Shown here in pieces: positions 22,676 through 32,024 of a stretch of DNA of 64,000 nt. The stretch lies in assembly GCF_001888165.1 (NCBI RefSeq), contig NZ_CP015455.1:682001-746000 (forward strand), read 5' to 3'. The notes below the pieces were generated by a model, which did not search any database, had not been told where the DNA came from, and saw only the letters and a list, made by a program, of their open reading frames with translations. Each line of letters begins with the position of its first letter. Within the stretch, counting starts at the first letter, position 1. A program made the translations under genes and the position numbers. The stretch comes from Syntrophotalea acetylenica. GTDB lineage: Bacteria; Desulfobacterota; Desulfuromonadia; Desulfuromonadales; Syntrophotaleaceae.

Positions 22676-22732
22676 GGCGTTACTTTCACGAGGGAGGAAT
22701 ATTATGGAAGCAGTGAGCGGTCTTGGGGGAAG

Positions 22733-22903
22733 ATGGGGCATCTTTCGGAAAAAACCCTTCCCGGGTTTTCTTTTCTTGCCATGGGAGCCTCGCTGAGCGC
22801 TTCCACGAAACAGGTGCGGGCTGCCTCCTCCGACTGTGAAGGCGGTTGCGGGGGACAGTGCCTGTCCGGCTGCAAGGACGAATGCATCACCGTCAGCAAA
22901 TAA
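22733..22903 (+). CDS. CXXX-repeat RiPP precursor peptide
   Basis: A 56-residue peptide whose C-terminus has five cysteines exactly four residues apart (C35, C39, C43, C47, C51) in a Gly-rich setting, ending CITVSK. The first 30 residues form a leader (TLPGFSFLAMGASLSAST). This is the pattern of CXXX-repeat peptides modified by radical SAM/SPASM enzymes, and such enzymes follow directly. The start is uncertain. The ATG at 22733 has a poor GGGGGAAG before it. A far better start (GGGAGG, 6 bp, ATG at 22704) lies in another frame and would join this frame only by a -1 shift at the A6 run 22749-22754. The frame also extends upstream to 22595 through the repeat. Confidence 0.75.
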   Translation: MGHLSEKTLPGFSFLAMGASLSASTKQVRAASSDCEGGCGGQCLSGCKDECITVSK

Positions 22904-22926
22904 GAAGCATCGATCGTCTCTTTTAT

Positions 22927-22964
22927 CCCGGGGATCACATCCTTGCGTGGTCCCCGGGCTTTTA
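22927..22964 (+). terminator. Terminator/attenuator between precursor and maturase genes
   Basis: CCCGGGGATCAC pairs along 12 bp (one G-U) with GTGGTCCCCGGG around an 8-nt loop and is followed by CTTTT. Placed 23 bp after the precursor stop, it would let the peptide be made in excess over its enzymes, as in many RiPP operons. Confidence 0.7.
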
Positions 22965-23055
22965 CCGCTTACCTTACCCACATCATTCCGCCTTGCTTTT
23001 TCCGCGTTGCAGCCGTCATTGCCCGGCGCAGCCCCTTTCCTGAAGGCCGCTTCCC

Positions 23056-24219
23056 ATGGTGAATCAGAACATCGCAAAAGCGCCTTCGGTCTGGATGAAA
23101 TCCGCGGCAAAAACCGTGACCTTCATGGTGACCGAGGATTGCCAGCTGAGATGCCATTACTGTTATCTGGTCGGCAAGAACGCGCATACCAGAATGGACT
23201 TCGAGGTTGCCAGACAGGCGATCGACTATCTCGTCGAAAATCGGGATCTGTTCCCTGAACAGGCGATAGTCTGGGATTTTATCGGCGGCGAACCTCTGCT
23301 GGAAATCGGACTGATCGACCGGATCTGCGCGTATATCGAGTACAAACAGCGGCAACAGGAGCATCCCTGGGCGGAGAGTTATCGCTTTAGCCTCACCAGC
23401 AACGGCATTCTGTACGACAAGCCGGCGGTGCAGCAATTTGTCGCCAAAAACAGGGATCACCTGAGTATCGGCATCACCATCGACGGCACTCCCGAAAAGC
23501 ACGATCTGCATCGGGTTTACCCCTCAGGCAAGGGTTCTTACGCGGATACCGCCCGCAACATTCCGCTATGGCTGGCGCAGTTTCCCGGCGCCAGCACCAA
23601 GGTGACCGTCGCCAGCGACGATCTTCCCCATGTCGCCGACAGCGTGCTGCATCTGTTCGCCTTGGGCATCCGGCACGTAAGCATCAATGTGGTTTTTGAA
23701 GACGTCTGGCGGGAGGGGGACGAGCGGATTTTCGAAAAGCAGTTGCTGGAACTGGCCGACCGCATCATTGACGGGACTCTGTATGCGGAGCACACCTGTT
23801 CGTTTTTTTCGGAACACATCGGCCAACCGGTACAGGACAACCACAACTGGTGCGGCACCGGCAGAATGCTGACCGTGGATTGCCAGGGGCATTTCTATCC
23901 GTGTCATCGCTTTACCCCCTTCTCCCTGGCCCGGAAAGAGGCCATCACCATCGGCAATTGCCGGGACGGCATCGATTTCAATAAACTGCGGCCGTTTCTG
24001 TCGCTGGACAGGTTCTCGCAGAGTTCTGAAGCATGCCGCACCTGCGAGGTCGCCTCGGGATGCGCCTGGTGTCAGGGTGCCAACTACGATTACGCGGACA
24101 CCGATACGATTTTTCAGCGGGCTACCTATTTGTGCAACATGCACAAGGCGCGGGTACGCGCCAACAACTATTACTGGTACAAGCTGAAGCGAAAGCTTGC
24201 CTCTGAGCGATGCCAATGA
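23056..24219 (+). CDS. Radical SAM/SPASM peptide maturase, CXXX-repeat target type
   Basis: A 387-residue radical SAM enzyme. The 4Fe-4S/SAM motif CQLRCHYC puts Cys at 29, 33 and 36; GGEP at 77-80 helps bind SAM. The C-terminal SPASM region carries C266, C276, C283, C327, C330, C336, C339 and C360 for two further clusters (CRTCEVASGCAWCQG is diagnostic). Enzymes of this build install thioether or related links from Cys in short peptides, and the five-Cys precursor is directly upstream. It overlaps the next gene by 10 bp. The substrate assignment is from context; the chemistry is not determined by sequence. Confidence 0.88.
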   Translation: MVNQNIAKAPSVWMKSAAKTVTFMVTEDCQLRCHYCYLVGKNAHTRMDFEVARQAIDYLVENRDLFPEQAIVWDFIGGEPLLEIGLIDRICAYIEYKQRQQEHPWAESYRFSLTSNGILYDKPAVQQFVAKNRDHLSIGITIDGTPEKHDLHRVYPSGKGSYADTARNIPLWLAQFPGASTKVTVASDDLPHVADSVLHLFALGIRHVSINVVFEDVWREGDERIFEKQLLELADRIIDGTLYAEHTCSFFSEHIGQPVQDNHNWCGTGRMLTVDCQGHFYPCHRFTPFSLARKEAITIGNCRDGIDFNKLRPFLSLDRFSQSSEACRTCEVASGCAWCQGANYDYADTDTIFQRATYLCNMHKARVRANNYYWYKLKRKLASERCQ

Positions 24220-25343
24220 TCAAGTACCTGGTAGTGATCCTGGAACCTGCTGCCGCGTCGTTCTGTTATTACGACGTCAAACCGGTCCCGTCGAGCGGTC
24301 TGATGCCCCTGGAGCTGCTGCGCCGGGTCGTGGATCATGCGATTCGCAACGGGTTGCATATCAACTTCGTTCATGGCGACTCGCCCCTGCCGGAGGAATA
24401 TGTAAGACTGGTCGAGAGTGCTGACCATATCAGCATCATGCCGCCCGGGCAGAACCCCTGCGCAGGGGGAACCGTTCTTGTTATCGATGATCACCGGCTG
24501 GAGGATGCACCTGCACTGGCCGAGAATCCCTGCGCCAATATCATATTGCGCGTCGGCAGGGACCGTCTGCGGCAGCTCTCCGGGATGGTCCGGCAACTGA
24601 TGGGGAAATTCGGCAGGCTCAACATTATCCTGAAAGACCTTGCCCAATTCGAAGAACCGGAGCTTCAAATCTGCCGGGAACAGATGGTGGTTATCGGCAA
24701 GCGGGTTGCCGCCGAATACCGGAAGGGAAACTTCATCGAGATCAGCACGCTCACCGACCGGATTTTTCTGACCAACATGAATAACTGCGGCGCCGGCGTT
24801 GAGCATCTGACCGTTGCTCCCGACGGCCGCTATTATTTGTGCCCGGCGTTCTATCACGAGGGTCCGGAGCACAGTCTGGGAGCCTTCGGGGAGACACCCC
24901 GCCTTGAAAACAGCCGATTGCTGGAACTCGACTATGCGCCGATTTGCCGCAACTGCGATGCCTACCACTGCAAACGCTGCATTTACCTCAACCGGAAACT
25001 GACCGGCGAGGTCAATACCCCATCGCGGCAGCAGTGTCGCATAGCGCATCTGGAGCGTGACCAGTCCCGGCAGTTGCTGGCCGCGCTGCCGTCCGCAATC
25101 GATGGCAGCGAAAAAATTGTGCCGATTCCGGAACTCGATTATTCGGATCCCTTCGAGATGCTCACCCGTCGCGATATCGATGGGGGAGCGAAGGATCGGC
25201 ATTTTGCGTCCCTGCTCTCCAGACCCCTGGAGGCGGTGCCCGCGTCGCAACTGCTTTTGCAGATTTATCAGCTGGACCCCGGGCTGCTGGCCAAATTGAA
25301 ACAAATGACCCCCTTCGCCCTGGATCTGAAGCCCAAAAAATAG
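24210..25343 (+). CDS. SPASM-domain maturase partner without a radical SAM motif (CXXX repeat peptide maturase type)
   Basis: A 377-residue protein read from an ATG inside the end of the maturase gene. The N-terminal 180 residues look like a radical-SAM-type barrel (VVILEPAAASFCYYDV, HINFVHGDSPLPEEYV) but have no CX3CX2C motif, so no SAM cluster is expected. The C-terminal part keeps SPASM-like cysteines: C193, C211, C246, C249, C254, C257 and C276. Proteins of this paired type accompany CXXX-repeat peptide enzymes. It may bind the leader or hold the substrate during modification, which is inference. Confidence 0.78.
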   Translation: MPMIKYLVVILEPAAASFCYYDVKPVPSSGLMPLELLRRVVDHAIRNGLHINFVHGDSPLPEEYVRLVESADHISIMPPGQNPCAGGTVLVIDDHRLEDAPALAENPCANIILRVGRDRLRQLSGMVRQLMGKFGRLNIILKDLAQFEEPELQICREQMVVIGKRVAAEYRKGNFIEISTLTDRIFLTNMNNCGAGVEHLTVAPDGRYYLCPAFYHEGPEHSLGAFGETPRLENSRLLELDYAPICRNCDAYHCKRCIYLNRKLTGEVNTPSRQQCRIAHLERDQSRQLLAALPSAIDGSEKIVPIPELDYSDPFEMLTRRDIDGGAKDRHFASLLSRPLEAVPASQLLLQIYQLDPGLLAKLKQMTPFALDLKPKK

Positions 25344-25453
25344 CCGGGATGCCGCGGCAGGAAGGCTTGCAGACCTTTTTCCGCTTGGGGAGAGCTCTTC
25401 TGGCGGTTAAGAACAACGGTCGCACAGAAACATAAAGGTTACCCCGGACCCCT

Positions 25454-27268
25454 ATGCATTCGGAAAATGCTACCATCAAATCCCGCGGCACCGCAGAGTT
25501 TCTGCGCCGCACGCTGGTTTATGTCAAACCCTACAAAATCAGTGCGGTATTGAATATCCTGCTGGCGATTCTGACCATGGCCAGCTACTTCACTTTTCCC
25601 CGCATCACTCAATTCATCCTCGATGAGGTCGTGGTTGGCGCTCAGATGACCTTGTTGTTGCCGTCCATCCTGTGCCTTCTGGGGGCTTTTTTGTGCTGTG
25701 GCCTGTTCAACGCCCTGAGGATCCTGGTCAACAGCCGATTCGGGCAGAATGTTATTTTCGATATGCGCCGGGAACTTTATGCCAGGGTGCAATCGCTGCC
25801 GGTGCGGTTTTTCGATCGGCATGCCTCCGGCGATCTGCTGACGAGGATCGTTGACGATGCGGCAGCGATGCATCGCGTGCTGGTGGACGGCATCGAGCGG
25901 GCCGTGACCACGTTTTTAAGCGTTGCCGTGATTCTCTGCGTGCTGCTGGCAAAAAATGCCCTGCTCACGATGTTCGCGCTTGTACCGCTGGTCATCCTGC
26001 TTGCCGGCACACTCTGGTACACCGCGACGGCACATCGGCGCTACCGCAGGCAACGGGCGGCCATCGGCGCCATGAACGCCTTGCTGATGGACAATCTGCA
26101 GGGCATCCGTCAGATAAAATGCTTCGGTCGGCAGGCTTATGAAGTTGGCCGTTTTGCCGCGGGTGCGGATGGCGTACGCCGCAGCGTTTTGAGCGTCATG
26201 AAGGTGTGGGCGGCCTATACCCCGGCGATGACGTTTGCCGGGTCGCTCGGCATGGTGCTGGTGCTGTGGTTCGGCGGACCCATGGTCATGGATGGAACCC
26301 TGACCATCGGCGAGCTGGTCGGCTTTCTTTTCTATCTCACCCTGTTCTACGAACCTGTCGGCCGGCTGGACGGTCTGAATCAGATGCTGCAGGCTGCACG
26401 GGCCTCCTCCGAGCGCGTGTTTGATCTGCTGGATACGGCAAGCGAAGAGCATGCGCACCGCGGCGTCGTGCCGCTTAAAACGCCGGTACGGGGCGAGGTG
26501 GTGTTCGAGAATGTCGATTTCAGCTACGACGGCACCCGTCCCACCCTGCAAAATATCTGTTTGCATGCCCTGCCGGGCCAGATGGTCGCGCTGGTCGGGG
26601 CGACCGGCGCAGGAAAGTCTACCCTGGTGAATCTTCTGCCGGCGTTTTACCCGCCGACCGGCGGCCGGATTTTTATCGATTCCCAAGATATTTCAGTGCT
26701 TTCGCTGGAATCGCTGCGCTCCAGGATCGCGGTGGTCAGCCAGGACGCCTTTCTGTTCAACGGTACGGTGCGAGAAAACATTCTTTACGGAAAGCTCGAT
26801 GCGACAGAAGCGGAGATGCTGTGTGCGTCGCGAGCCGCCAATTGCCACGATTTCATAGCGGCGCTTGATGATGGTTACGATACCCGCGTCGGTGAACGTG
26901 GCGTAAAACTCAGCGGGGGGGAAAAGCAGCGGGTCGGTATTGCGCGGGCGCTTTTGAAGGATGCCCCCATCCTGATCCTGGACGAGGCGACCGCCAGCGT
27001 CGATTCGGAGACGGAACTTCTGATTCAGGACGCTTTGCAGCGGCTTATGGCCAATCGCACCTGTTTTGTCATCGCTCATCGCCTCAATACCATCCGCAAC
27101 GCCGACCAGATACTCGTCATGCACCATGGCGAGATTGTCGAACGGGGCACACACCGGGAGCTGATCGGTCGCGGCGGCATCTACGCGAGGCTTTCACTTA
27201 TGCAGAGCGTGGATATCGAAGGCGGCGGGCCGACGGAGGAAAAGACGTTGCAGTCCGTCAGTCCGTAG
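25454..27268 (+). CDS. ABC exporter (fused membrane and ATPase domains)
   Basis: A 604-residue half-size type IV exporter. Six hydrophobic helices occupy about residues 30-310; the ATPase follows with Walker A VGATGAGKSTLVN near 380, Q-loop VVSQDAFLFNGTVREN, signature KLSGGEKQRVGIARAL near 487, and Walker B ILILDEATAS near 510. There is no N-terminal C39 peptidase domain, so if it exports the modified peptide the leader must be removed by another protease. It is the last gene of the cluster, 110 bp after the second maturase, and ends before a strong terminator. Confidence 0.9.
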   Translation: MHSENATIKSRGTAEFLRRTLVYVKPYKISAVLNILLAILTMASYFTFPRITQFILDEVVVGAQMTLLLPSILCLLGAFLCCGLFNALRILVNSRFGQNVIFDMRRELYARVQSLPVRFFDRHASGDLLTRIVDDAAAMHRVLVDGIERAVTTFLSVAVILCVLLAKNALLTMFALVPLVILLAGTLWYTATAHRRYRRQRAAIGAMNALLMDNLQGIRQIKCFGRQAYEVGRFAAGADGVRRSVLSVMKVWAAYTPAMTFAGSLGMVLVLWFGGPMVMDGTLTIGELVGFLFYLTLFYEPVGRLDGLNQMLQAARASSERVFDLLDTASEEHAHRGVVPLKTPVRGEVVFENVDFSYDGTRPTLQNICLHALPGQMVALVGATGAGKSTLVNLLPAFYPPTGGRIFIDSQDISVLSLESLRSRIAVVSQDAFLFNGTVRENILYGKLDATEAEMLCASRAANCHDFIAALDDGYDTRVGERGVKLSGGEKQRVGIARALLKDAPILILDEATASVDSETELLIQDALQRLMANRTCFVIAHRLNTIRNADQILVMHHGEIVERGTHRELIGRGGIYARLSLMQSVDIEGGGPTEEKTLQSVSP

Positions 27269-27334
27269 CTGCGCCTGATATGTGCCGAGGCTTTGTCGAA
27301 CGTGGGGAGGCCAGGCCGCAACGGCAAAGTATGT

Positions 27335-27371
27335 GAAAAAACAGCCGACGATATGGCATCGTCGGCTGTTT
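27335..27371. terminator. Bidirectional terminator between ABC exporter and cupin gene
   Basis: AAACAGCCGACGAT and ATCGTCGGCTGTTT make a perfect 14-bp stem around ATGGC. On the minus strand it is followed by T6, ideal for the cupin gene; on the plus strand by TTTG. It separates two converging genes. Confidence 0.85.
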
Positions 27372-27384
27372 GAGTTCTGCGCAT

Positions 27385-27729
27385 TTATTTCAGCGGCGGG
27401 GTAAAGATGGCCAGCAGATCAACTGGCTCGTCACCGATGTTTTTCAGACTGTGGTTTGCACCCGGAGGCGCTACGACGCAACAGCCGGCGCCGAAGCGGT
27501 GTTCCACACCATTGACGGTGCAGATGGCTTCGCCGCCGAGGATGTAGAAAGTTTCCGTCTGCCCTTCATGGACGTGGGGGCGGATCTCCCCCCCCGCCTC
27601 GATACGGCCACGGTGCAGTGATAGCGCCGGATTAAGTTCGGCAGTCACCACGTCCCGCAGGAAAAAACGGTCGTGCCTGGGGTGCAGATATTCTTCCTGC
27701 TCGGCGGTACGTATAACGGTGCTTTTCAT
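27385..27729 (-). CDS. Cupin-domain protein
   Basis: A 114-residue single cupin. Motif 1 is RPHVHEGQTETFYILGGEA near residues 50-68 with metal-binding His, His, Gln/Glu; motif 2 is PPGANHSLKN near 88-97 with the last His. A small metal-dependent sensor or enzyme; the ligand is unknown. It stands alone, 23 bp downstream of alaS on the same strand. Confidence 0.85.
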   Translation of the reverse strand: MKSTVIRTAEQEEYLHPRHDRFFLRDVVTAELNPALSLHRGRIEAGGEIRPHVHEGQTETFYILGGEAICTVNGVEHRFGAGCCVVAPPGANHSLKNIGDEPVDLLAIFTPPLK

Positions 27730-27752
27730 GGATGCTCCCGGTCAGAGGCCCT

Positions 27753-30401
27753 TCAGGCGGCGTTGAGGGCCTCGGTAATTACCTGCGGTACGCTGGCGAG
27801 GGCTTCGCCGAGCAATTCGGGTTTGCTGCCGCCGGCCTGAGCCAGATCGGGACGCCCGCCACCACCGCCGCCGACCATGGCGGCCAGTTGCTTGACCAGC
27901 GCGCCGGCCTGCAGGCGCCTGGTGAGATCCTTGGTGACGGCTACCAGCAGCCCGGCCTTGCCGTCGTGAGCGCTGCCCAGGACCAGTACGCCGGAGGTCA
28001 TCCGTTCACGGACCTGGTCGGCCAGCTCCCGCAGGGCTTTGCCGTCGAGATTGTCGACCCGGCCGCAGACCACGCTGACGCCGTCGATTGCGACGGCCTG
28101 CCGTAGCAGATCGCCGGCCTGGTCGGCGTTGAGCCTGCCCTGCAGGGATTCCACTTCCCGTTCCAGCTCCTTCTGCCGCTCCAGCAGTTTGCGCAGGCGC
28201 GTTTCGAGCTGAGGGCGATCGGTTTTGATCAGGTTTGCAAGGTGATCGAGAGTGCGCTCCTGATCCTTGATCACCTCCAGGGCTTTGGTGCCGGTCACCG
28301 CTTCGATACGGCGCACGCCGGCGGCGATGCCGGTTTCCTGCAAAATCTTGAACAGGCCGATATCGCCCGAGGCCTGGGCGTGGGTGCCGCCACACAGTTC
28401 CATGCTGATGTCCCCGACCCGTACCACGCGGACCTTTTCGCCGTATTTTTCACCGAACAGGGCGGTGGCGCCAGCGCCGACAGCCTCTTCGTGGGCCATC
28501 TCCCGGGTGTCAACCCCGGCGTTCTGGCGAATGCGGCAGTTGACCAGGGTTTCGACCTTGTCCAGTTCCTGCGGGGTCATGGCCGAGAAGTGGACGAAAT
28601 CGAAGCGCAACCGCTCCGGGGTTACCAGCGAGCCGGCCTGTTTGACGTGATCGCCCAGCACCTCGATGAGGGCTGCCTGCAGCAGATGTGTGGCAGTGTG
28701 GTTGAGGGCCGTGGCCCGGCGGCGCTCAGCATCGACCTCAAGTGTCGCGGCATCGCCGGTACGCAGCGTACCGGAGGCGACCTCACCGACATGTACCAGC
28801 AGTTCCGGCAGAGGTTTTCTGGTGTCGCGGACGCTGACCCGGGCATCGGCGGTGGTGATGGTGCCATGGTCTCCGGTCTGGCCGCCCGATTCCCCGTAAA
28901 AGGGGGTGGCGGCCGTGACGATTTCGACTTTGGCCCCCTCCGGCGCACTGGCGACCGTTTGCCCATCGACTAAAATGGCGAGAATATCGCTTCGGTCCGA
29001 CAGGGTATCGTAACCGGTGAAGAAACTTTTGATCCCTTCCTCGGCAAGCTGGCGGTAGATGCCGGCGATAGCTTCCTCGCCGGAACCTTTCCAGTGTTCG
29101 CGGGCTTTCTGGCGCTGCTCTTCCATGCAGGCCTCGAAGCCTTGCTCATCAATGATGACGTTTTCACTCCGCAGGATGTCGGCGGTCAGGTCGAGGGGGA
29201 AGCCGAAGGTGTCGTAAAGCTTGAAGGCGACGCCGCCCGGCAGCGTATTGGCCCCGGCGGCCTTGAGGCGCTCGACTTCCTCGGTGAGGATACGCAGGCC
29301 GTTGTCGAGAGTCTGAATGAATCGCTCTTCTTCGAGCTTGACGATCCTGGCGACATAATCGGCGCGCTGTGCCGGCTCGGGATAGGCGTCGGCCATCGAT
29401 TGCAGCACGAAGGTGGCGGTGCGGTACAGCACCGGTTCGGCGAAGCCGAGCATTTTGGCGTGACGGGCGGCGCGGCGCATGATGCGGCGCAATACGTAAC
29501 CGCGCCCTTCGTTACTCGGCAGCACACCGTCGGCGATCAGGAATGCGGTGGCGCGGCTGTGGTCGGCGATGACCCGCATGGACATGTCGTGGGCTGCGTC
29601 GTCGCCGTAGCGTTTTCCGGACAGTTCCTCGACATAGGCGATGATGCCGCGCAGCAGGTCGCAGTCGTAGTTGCTCTGTACCCCCTGCATGACGGCGGAG
29701 ATGCGCTCCAGGCCCATGCCGGTGTCGATGGACGGCTTGGGCAGGGGGCTCATGGTGCCGTCGGCATCGCGGTTGAACTGCATGAATACCAGATTCCACA
29801 GCTCCAGGTAGCGGTCGCAGTCGCAGTCGCCGATGCCACAGTTGGCGCCGCAGGACATCGATTCGCCCTGGTCGATGAGGATTTCCGAACAAGGGCCGCA
29901 GGGACCGGTATCGCCCATCGACCAGAAGTTGTCCTTTTCGCCCATGCGGATCAGCCGCTCTTCGGGGATGCCGATCTGGTCGCGCCAGATGCCGTAGGCT
30001 TCATCATCCTCGCGGAACACAGTGACCCACAGCTTGTCCTTGGGCAGGCGCATCTCCTCGGTCAGAAACTGCCAGGCATAGGTGATGGCGTCATGCTTGA
30101 AATAGTCGCCAAAGGAGAAGTTGCCGAGCATTTCAAAAAAGGTGTGGTGACGGGCTGTTTGTCCGACATTTTCCAGGTCGTTGTGCTTGCCTCCGGCGCG
30201 GACGCATTTCTGTGCCGAGGTGGCCCGCGTGTAGTCGCGCTTTTCCCGGCCGAGGAACACGTCCTTGAACTGGTTCATGCCCGCATTGATAAACAGCAGG
30301 GTCGGGTCGTTGTGCGGGATCAACGCCGAGGAAGGGACCACCGAGTGGCCGCGCTGCTGGAAAAACTGCAGAAAACGGGTGCGGATTTCGTTGCCGGTCA
30401 T
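27753..30401 (-). CDS. alaS: Alanyl-tRNA synthetase
   Basis: AlaRS charges tRNA-Ala and edits mischarged Ser and Gly. The 882-residue protein opens [19 protein letters not shown]. Class II motifs lie in the first 250 residues ([29 protein letters not shown]-like). The editing domain has the zinc-binding HTATH and CGGTH motifs. The C-terminal Ala domain is Gly-rich ([16 protein letters not shown]). Upstream in-frame codons to 30503 were discarded because the chosen ATG matches the family start. It follows recX by 10 bp, an order common in bacteria. Confidence 0.97.
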   Translation of the reverse strand: MTGNEIRTRFLQFFQQRGHSVVPSSALIPHNDPTLLFINAGMNQFKDVFLGREKRDYTRATSAQKCVRAGGKHNDLENVGQTARHHTFFEMLGNFSFGDYFKHDAITYAWQFLTEEMRLPKDKLWVTVFREDDEAYGIWRDQIGIPEERLIRMGEKDNFWSMGDTGPCGPCSEILIDQGESMSCGANCGIGDCDCDRYLELWNLVFMQFNRDADGTMSPLPKPSIDTGMGLERISAVMQGVQSNYDCDLLRGIIAYVEELSGKRYGDDAAHDMSMRVIADHSRATAFLIADGVLPSNEGRGYVLRRIMRRAARHAKMLGFAEPVLYRTATFVLQSMADAYPEPAQRADYVARIVKLEEERFIQTLDNGLRILTEEVERLKAAGANTLPGGVAFKLYDTFGFPLDLTADILRSENVIIDEQGFEACMEEQRQKAREHWKGSGEEAIAGIYRQLAEEGIKSFFTGYDTLSDRSDILAILVDGQTVASAPEGAKVEIVTAATPFYGESGGQTGDHGTITTADARVSVRDTRKPLPELLVHVGEVASGTLRTGDAATLEVDAERRRATALNHTATHLLQAALIEVLGDHVKQAGSLVTPERLRFDFVHFSAMTPQELDKVETLVNCRIRQNAGVDTREMAHEEAVGAGATALFGEKYGEKVRVVRVGDISMELCGGTHAQASGDIGLFKILQETGIAAGVRRIEAVTGTKALEVIKDQERTLDHLANLIKTDRPQLETRLRKLLERQKELEREVESLQGRLNADQAGDLLRQAVAIDGVSVVCGRVDNLDGKALRELADQVRERMTSGVLVLGSAHDGKAGLLVAVTKDLTRRLQAGALVKQLAAMVGGGGGGRPDLAQAGGSKPELLGEALASVPQVITEALNAA

Positions 30402-30411
30402 GAGCTTGATG

Positions 30412-30873
30412 CTACCTCTCCTGGGTGAAATATTGAAACAGCAGCGCCGGAGCGAAGCCGCGCCGTCGCAGGTAGTTGAAGACCCTGCGGCGGGTCCGGT
30501 CATCGGCTGTTCGGTAGTCGAAATCGGGAAAACGGCGCTGGCAGAGTTCCTGGAGTATTTCTGCCTGGCTGAATTCCTCCTCCAATGCGGCGATAACCTC
30601 GCGGGCGACGGTTTCGCCGATACGTTGTTGTTTCAGGTCGATCAGCAGGGCGGGGCCGACGGCGCGTCCGGCGGACAGCAGCTGGCGGGCGCGCAGGCGC
30701 GCAAATCGTTCATCGTCGACATACCTGTATTCGCGGCAGCGCGTCAGGGTCTGCGTGATTTCCTCTTCGCCAAACCCCCTGCGCCGCAATCTCTCCTGCA
30801 ATCCTGCCTCGGAAAGCTCCCGCCGCGACAGCAGCCGCAAGGCGCAACTCCAGGCGTCAGGTTGAGCTGCCAT
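30412..30873 (-). CDS. recX: RecX, modulator of RecA
   Basis: RecX binds RecA filaments and limits their growth. The 153-residue protein shows the three-helix repeats of the family: [24 protein letters not shown], a [12 protein letters not shown] motif, and a C-terminal [19 protein letters not shown]. The ATG at 30873 overlaps the end of pilT by 17 bp. A TTG 18 codons earlier is less likely. Usually recX adjoins recA; here pilT stands between them. Confidence 0.92.
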   Translation of the reverse strand: MAAQPDAWSCALRLLSRRELSEAGLQERLRRRGFGEEEITQTLTRCREYRYVDDERFARLRARQLLSAGRAVGPALLIDLKQQRIGETVAREVIAALEEEFSQAEILQELCQRRFPDFDYRTADDRTRRRVFNYLRRRGFAPALLFQYFTQER

Positions 30874-32023
30874 GGCTGCGAATGATGTCCTGCTCGTCCT
30901 CTTGCTGCTTTTCTTCCTTTTTGTCAAAGTCGTCCCAGCTCAGGTCCGAAGCCGAGGAGATCCCGGAAGCCTTGAGCTTGAAGTCGTCAGGATTGGAACT
31001 CTGACGCACCGCTTCCTCGAAGGTGATCAGTTCATTGCGGTACAGGGACATCAGGGACTGGTCGAAGGTCTGCATGCCGTAGGCGACGAATCCCTGCTGG
31101 ATGGCGTCGCGCAGCAGCTTGGTTTTTTCCTTGTCGTCGATCAGGTCGCGGGTTCGGGCGGTGGAGATCATGACTTCCACCGCGGGCACACGTCCCTTGC
31201 CGTCGGCGCGCGGCACCAGGCGCTGGGATATGACGGCCTTGAGGATTCCCGAAAGCTGGGCCCGGATCTGGCGATGCTGGTGAGGCGGAAAGACCGACAC
31301 GATGCGGTTGATTGACTCCGGCGCGTCGATGGTGTGCAGGGTGGCCAGTACCAGGTGGCCGGTTTCCGCGGCGTGCAGGGCGGTTTCGACGGTCTCCAGG
31401 TCGCGCATTTCACCAACCAGAATGACGTCGGGATCCTGTCGCAGCGCGTGTTTGAGGGCCGCCGCAAAGCTGTCGGTATCGCTGCCGACCTCGCGCTGGT
31501 TGACGATGCACTTCTTGTCGCGATGCAGAAACTCGATGGGGTCTTCGACGGTGATGATGTGCTCGGTGCGCTGGGTGTTGATATAGTCGATCATCGCTGC
31601 CAGGGTGGTCGACTTGCCCGAACCGGTGGCGCCGGTGACCAGCACCATGCCGCGCGATTCCATGGCGATCTTCTTGATGACCGGCGGCAGATACAGGTCG
31701 TCGATAGCCGGGCAGGAGAAGGGGATGACGCGGAACACCATGCTGATGCTGCCGCGCTGGGAGAAGATGTTGACGCGGAAGCGCCCCAGCCCGGCGACAC
31801 CGTAGGCCATGTCGACTTCATGATGCTTTTCGAAGTGTTCCTGGCGGTGCTTGTTCATGATGCCGTAGGCCATGTTGCGCACGCCATCGGCATCGAGCCG
31901 GTCGGCCTTGGGCAACGGCCGCAGGGCGCCATCGATGCGGTAGATGGGAGGCAGGCCCGACTTGATGTGGATATCCGAGGCTTTGGCTTTAAGGGCGACG
32001 GCCAGTATGTTGTTCAGTTCCAT
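30857..32023 (-). CDS. pilT: PilT-type pilus retraction ATPase
   Basis: PilT is the hexameric ATPase that retracts type IV pili for twitching. The 388-residue protein starts MELNNILAVALKAKASDIHIKSGLPP. Walker A GATGSGKSTTLAAMIDYIN lies near 129-147; the Asp box ITVEDPIEFLH, Walker B VILVGEMRDLETVETAL with the retraction-specific Glu/Arg pattern, and the His box HLVLATLHT follow. The C-terminal AIRxG-like segment is modified (AIQQGFVAYGMQTFDQSL) and a Lys/Glu-rich tail is added. It is 1 bp from recA and overlaps recX, so it sits inside a recombination operon. Confidence 0.92.
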   Translation of the reverse strand: MELNNILAVALKAKASDIHIKSGLPPIYRIDGALRPLPKADRLDADGVRNMAYGIMNKHRQEHFEKHHEVDMAYGVAGLGRFRVNIFSQRGSISMVFRVIPFSCPAIDDLYLPPVIKKIAMESRGMVLVTGATGSGKSTTLAAMIDYINTQRTEHIITVEDPIEFLHRDKKCIVNQREVGSDTDSFAAALKHALRQDPDVILVGEMRDLETVETALHAAETGHLVLATLHTIDAPESINRIVSVFPPHQHRQIRAQLSGILKAVISQRLVPRADGKGRVPAVEVMISTARTRDLIDDKEKTKLLRDAIQQGFVAYGMQTFDQSLMSLYRNELITFEEAVRQSSNPDDFKLKASGISSASDLSWDDFDKKEEKQQEDEQDIIRSHGSST

Positions 32024-32024
32024 G

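Noticed and set aside
22595-22732. Upstream extension of the CXXX precursor (102 residues in all)
   Set aside because: The added part is translated from the dispersed repeat and has no ribosome site; kept only as a note.
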